A stretch of 55,276 bases of DNA from positions 1 through 55,276 of the forward strand of contig DXWV01000080.1 in assembly GCA_019416685.1 (NCBI GenBank), given 5' to 3'. Source of the DNA: Bacteroides sp. GTDB lineage: Bacteria > Bacteroidota > Bacteroidia > Bacteroidales > Bacteroidaceae. The notes under the pieces were generated by a model. The model was not told the origin of the DNA, ran no database searches, and worked only from the letters and a program-made list of their open reading frames with translations. This document shows positions 52,242 to 55,276 of this stretch, one piece after another (positions within the stretch are counted from its first letter, which is position 1; the number at the start of each line of letters is the position of its first letter). The translations under genes and the position numbers were made by a program.

Positions 52242-52312
52242 AAAGTGTCTGAGCATTTTCAGGAGGTTTTTGAACAGTAATAGAAGTCTTATCCTTTTAT
52301 ATATTATAAACG

Positions 52313-52699
52313 ATGAAAATAAAAATCATTTGCTTTATTGCAATAACACTATTCATTTACTCTTGTAAAACTCAAAAATTGGTAGAATATAAGAGTATGG
52401 AAATTGAAGGGACTTTCTTTGGCATGAGAGAAACAATGGGCTTTAAATATCAATATATTTTAGAACTTAATCAGGATGGATCGTTCTTTTTTAAGATAAT
52501 AGTTCAGGATGCTATGCCACAATGTCAGGGAAAGTGGAGATTTGAAAATAACAAATTTATAATTTTAGATTGTCATGAGGCTTCTGTTTGGGAAACACTG
52601 ACTAATGGGTATATGAATAGCCGTGATTATAAAGTAGAGATATTAAATAAAAATAAGTTGAGATATAATAATGTGATACTAAAACGAAGGAATGATTAA
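52313..52699 (+). CDS. small hypothetical lipoprotein
   Basis: 128 residues. Lipobox ITLFIYSCKTQ (Cys18) directs it to the membrane. The mature part is beta-rich: EGTFFGMRETMGFKYQYILE, then LELNQDGSFFFKIIV and GKWRFENNKFIILD. This pattern is like lipocalin-type or META-like small beta proteins, but no family is recognised. It lies 71 bp after the DUF3592-like gene. A gene remnant overlaps its last bases in another frame. Confidence 0.7.
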   Translation: MKIKIICFIAITLFIYSCKTQKLVEYKSMEIEGTFFGMRETMGFKYQYILELNQDGSFFFKIIVQDAMPQCQGKWRFENNKFIILDCHEASVWETLTNGYMNSRDYKVEILNKNKLRYNNVILKRRND

Positions 52700-52860
52700 T
52701 CGGAGAATATCAGAATAAGTTTCCCTCAGTATCTTATGAACCTAAAAAGGGCACTACTTTAAAATTGAAAAATAAAACAATTCAATATGATATAAGGTCG
52801 AATTTAACAAATACACATCAAACATTATGGCAAAAAATATGGTATGATGATGAAGAATAA
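52696..52860 (+). pseudogene. C-terminal remnant of an unknown gene
   Basis: A frame without a start codon reads LIGEYQNKFPSVSYEPKKGT, then TLKLKNKTIQYDIRSNLTNT and QTLWQKIWYDDEE, and stops at TAA 52858-52860. It is preceded by TGA (52693-52695). The composition is protein-like and it overlaps the next ATG. It is probably the tail of a lost gene. No family is recognised. Confidence 0.45.
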
Positions 52861-53530
52861 ATATATCTATATTGTACTACTTTTCGTCGTTTTCGTTTTG
52901 TTATTGAGAATGGTAATTAGTAGTGAAGGGCAGACTGTGCCAGTGCGTCCTTCTAAAGTTCCTATGGATGCTGGATGGTATGGAGGAGCGGATGGGGGAG
53001 TTTGGATGAAATTATCCGATACTTCTGTAGACGGTACATTTTATGTAGAAATTTATAGAGATTATACAGGAGATTTATGGCAAAAAGGGATATTTTATGT
53101 AGATTCTTTGTATTTGAATAAGTCGATTTCTATAAGAGAATTGCAGAATACCATATTGGGATATTTTGGCGATAATAAGATATATGTGAAGGGGCGTAAG
53201 AATATATATGATCAAGAAGTTGGAACCCCTGCATTGTATATGATAGGTACTGGACGGGATTCTCTGAATTCTCCTCCTCCCAAACGGCATAAAGATATTC
53301 CTGACGATACTTATTGGTATGGAGATACAATTAATGGGTTCTGGATGTCTGTTAAGGGTACAAAGAAAGAGAATGTATTTTATGTAGAAGTATACTTTAG
53401 AGAATCTGGGCAACTGCGAGATAAGAATTTTTATGAGTTGGATTCATTTTGTGCGGAACGAAACTATACTGTTGATGAAATTAGAAAGCACATTTATGAT
53501 TATGCAGGAGATGTTATATATATGGTGTAA
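52844..53530 (+). CDS. membrane-anchored protein made of two similar halves
   Basis: 228 residues (226 if the third ATG at 52850 is used). One N-terminal span (YIYIVLLFVVFVLLLRMV) precedes two repeats of about 78 residues: 39-117 and 152-228. Both carry (W)WYG...G(V/F)WM and FYVE(I/V)Y, then DS and a helix (IRELQNTILGY / VDEIRKHIYDY) followed by GD. The pattern points to duplication of one domain. No known family is recognised. It stands among remnants and small proteins. Confidence 0.7.
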   Translation: MMMKNKYIYIVLLFVVFVLLLRMVISSEGQTVPVRPSKVPMDAGWYGGADGGVWMKLSDTSVDGTFYVEIYRDYTGDLWQKGIFYVDSLYLNKSISIRELQNTILGYFGDNKIYVKGRKNIYDQEVGTPALYMIGTGRDSLNSPPPKRHKDIPDDTYWYGDTINGFWMSVKGTKKENVFYVEVYFRESGQLRDKNFYELDSFCAERNYTVDEIRKHIYDYAGDVIYMV

Positions 53531-53609
53531 ATGGTAAACCCTCCTGTAGACTGAATATAGACTCTTCATATGATCATATCATTAATGAGTGAAGTCTTTT
53601 TTGAGCTAT

Positions 53610-53762
53610 GTGGGAAAGAAGGAATTAATAATAAGAATTCTGGTGTGTGGGATGACCATTTTTGGAATTATTTTTCTTTTTTGGGTATACAAATGTGTAG
53701 ATATAAATAAATGGGTTGGAGTGTATACAAGAGGAGAATTTAAGAGTAGCAGGAAAAAGTAG
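53610..53762 (+). pseudogene. possible small membrane protein or remnant
   Basis: A 50-codon frame from GTG reads MGKKELIIRILVCGMTIFGI, then IFLFWVYKCVDINKWVGVYT and RGEFKSSRKK. It has one membrane span and a basic tail. There is no ATG. It ends 25 bp before the broken DUF3592-like copy. It may be a decayed gene or a true small protein; evidence is thin. Confidence 0.3.
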
Positions 53763-53787
53763 TAATATTGGTTAAGTTGGTAGAAAA

Positions 53788-54135
53788 ATGAAAATATCTA
53801 AAAGTAATATTCTGATTTATCCAACTTGCTATATAATTATAGGCTGGATGTGTTATGGACTATTTGTAGCGATTAAAGATCGTTTTTTTCTATAAAATAT
53901 AGAATATACCGATGCAATCATAGTCGAATTTTCTTTTGGACCTTACATGAGACTTTATGTTGACTATAAGTTCTTTATTAATGGAAGGGAATATTATGGA
54001 AGCGGAAAACATTATTCTAAAAGTGATACATTTTTAGTTGGAGATACTATAACTGTGGTTTATGATAGAACGAATCCTGATAATAATGAACTATATAAGG
54101 ACTACAAAAAGAGCTTAATACTTACAATCTGGTAA
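53788..54135 (+). pseudogene. DUF3592-like paralogue broken by a stop codon
   Basis: The frame from ATG 53788 encodes MKISKSNILIYPTCYIIIGW and continues to FVAIKDRFFL, then meets TAA at 53893-53895. The same frame goes on as NIEYTDAIIVEFSFGPYMRL and YGSGKHYSKSDTFLVGDTIT to the end. The intact copy at 51915-52241 aligns across the stop (LDKNVEYVDAVIVDF against L*NIEYTDAIIVEF). So a nonsense change has cut the gene after the membrane segment. An internal ATG at 53947 could make a fragment without the anchor. Confidence 0.8.
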
Positions 54136-54151
54136 TAAAAAAGTTACAGCG

Positions 54152-54910
54152 ATGAAAAATATTGGATTTCTTTTTTTGGTAATCGTCTTTTTCTCTTGCC
54201 AAGTTCCAAAAGAGAAAATGACAGGTAGAAATATCCGTTTGTGGCAGGATACCCCAGCTTGGGAATTAGCAAAAGCTGTTCGGGCAGGAAACACATCTCG
54301 AGTTAATGAAATTCTATTAAAAGATAGGATTAACATAGATTACAGGGAGCCTAAATATGGACAAAGTTTACTGTTTTGGGCCATTTGGCATAATAAAACA
54401 GATATGATTCAATTTTTATTATCTAAAGGTGCTAATCCTAATTTGCATGACTATTTTGATGGGCAGTCTCCTATAACATTAGCAGCAGGTTATTATGGTG
54501 AGGATATTAAAATGTTAAAGCTATTATTAGAATATGGTGGTGATCCCAATGATCACACTTTGGATTCGGACTCAGTGACTGACATGCGTTCTATGTCTAC
54601 TCCTTTAATTAATGCTGCTACTAATGATCTGGAAAAGGTAAAGCTTTTAATAAAGGCTGGAGCTGATATTAATTTAGCGGTAGAATCAGGACAGCCTCCT
54701 CTATTTCGTGCAATAATGAACAATCGAGCAGATGTTATCAGATATTTGGTGATAGATCAAAAAGCTGATTTTCGACAAGTTTTTATAGTGACCATACAGG
54801 GTGATACGCTTGATTTTAAGGATTTACTATCTGGTTCAGCGATGGAAATGGTTGAAGAATCTGCTAAAGAATTATCTTGTGTCTATGATTATCTAAAACA
54901 ATTTGAATAA
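54152..54910 (+). CDS. ankyrin-repeat lipoprotein
   Basis: 252 residues. Lipobox FLVIVFFSCQVP (Cys16). Ankyrin repeats span about 35-215: WELAKAVRAGNTSRVNEILL, SLLFWAIWHNKTDMIQFLLS-KGANPN, LLLEYGGDPNDH, VKLLIKAGADINL and PLFRAIMNNRADVIRYLV. Similar ankyrin lipoproteins occur beside toxin or effector genes in Bacteroides, where an immunity role has been proposed. No effector is seen here. It lies 16 bp after the broken DUF3592-like copy. Confidence 0.85.
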   Translation: MKNIGFLFLVIVFFSCQVPKEKMTGRNIRLWQDTPAWELAKAVRAGNTSRVNEILLKDRINIDYREPKYGQSLLFWAIWHNKTDMIQFLLSKGANPNLHDYFDGQSPITLAAGYYGEDIKMLKLLLEYGGDPNDHTLDSDSVTDMRSMSTPLINAATNDLEKVKLLIKAGADINLAVESGQPPLFRAIMNNRADVIRYLVIDQKADFRQVFIVTIQGDTLDFKDLLSGSAMEMVEESAKELSCVYDYLKQFE

Positions 54911-54911
54911 A

Positions 54912-55061
54912 GTGCATATTTTTAATTGGGGAGGTAGTTTATTGCATAAAATAGAGATTGAGGATAATATAAAATGTGTATCTTTTGATGAAAGGACAGG
55001 TATGATCTATGCTGTAATGATGAATGATGAAATAAAGAGATATGATATTGATACCATCTGA
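54912..55061 (+). pseudogene. C-terminal remnant resembling a 6-bladed beta-propeller lipoprotein
   Basis: The frame reads VHIFNWGGSLLHKIEIEDNI, then KCVSFDERTGMIYAVMMNDE and IKRYDIDTI, and stops at TGA 55059-55061. The FxWxG...hxI...hxhDExxxxIYAhxxxDE pattern is that of the last blade in Bacteroides 6-bladed propeller proteins. There is no start codon or signal peptide. No gene is recognised in the last 215 bp (55062-55276). Confidence 0.5.
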
Positions 55062-55276
55062 AAATTCATAAGTATAAGAGATGTAGAAGGCTCTGTTTGT
55101 AATAATTTTAGAGTGTAAAATAAATACTCTCTTTCGTGAAATACAAATAGATTGTAATGAAAAAAACACACAATGATCGAACTTGGTAATGCCTTAATAA
55201 TGAGCGTATTAATAATCCCTGTTTTTCCTCTACCATTATCTTTGCCATGGAAAACATAGTTCTTTATGAACGTTAA

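Noticed and set aside
53585..53710. A 41-codon ATG frame (MSEVFFELCGKEG...)
   Set aside because: It overlaps another equally short frame with a membrane span, and neither has homology that I can recognise.
55175..55261. A 28-codon hydrophobic frame near the window end
   Set aside because: It is too short, has no clear start signal and matches no family.

Overview
The window looks like chromosomal DNA of a gut Bacteroides-type organism (Bacteroidales). The support is the SusC/SusD pair, a hybrid two-component regulator (HTCS), PorU/PorV homologues, DUF5686, DUF4998 and DUF5000-type proteins, Rex, and several promoters with the Bacteroides -7 box TAnnTTTG and a TTTG/TTG box about 19-20 bp upstream. 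No tRNA, rRNA, CRISPR array or intact insertion sequence was found.

Region 1 (1-22.7 kb) is core genome. It holds the 3' end of rpsB, tsf, a SUI1/YciH factor, a DUF5686 outer-membrane protein, rex, an FAH-family hydrolase, porU-porV, ispF, a metallophosphatase, an ExoX-C-like protein, a methyltransferase, and a probable operon mnmA - S8 protease - xseA - xseB. These are followed by ilvE, a DUF975 membrane protein, trmB and mrp. Several gaps contain palindromic elements built from short reiterated words (AGTAGT, ACGATT, GAAACGCAGAT). One of them supplies the xseA stop codon.

Region 2 (22.7-27.8 kb) is a minus-strand BlaI - M56/TonB sensor - thioredoxin (TlpA-like) operon. It is bracketed by two copies of one ~200 bp repeat in opposite orientation. 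Upstream of blaI lies a ~207 bp interrupted palindrome with four 23-bp units of ACATGTACATGT at its centre. A related array of 22-23 bp palindromic units lies upstream of mnmA.

Region 3 (27.8-51.8 kb) is a polysaccharide utilization locus (PUL). An HTCS gene (minus) diverges from three six-hairpin alpha-L-rhamnosidase-type genes ending in a terminator. After a ~1 kb gene-free gap come susC, susD, two surface glycan-binding-type lipoproteins, a PL8-family polysaccharide lyase with a complete set of catalytic residues, and a GLUG-repeat protein. The last two carry type IX sorting-type C-terminal tails. The gene set suggests a glycan with both uronic acid and rhamnose; the substrate is not identified.

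Region 4 (51.8-55.3 kb) is AT-rich and holds small lipoproteins or membrane proteins, an internally duplicated protein, an ankyrin lipoprotein and several gene remnants. One remnant is a paralogue broken by a stop codon. The layout resembles an orphan immunity-gene cluster with decayed pieces; this is an inference.
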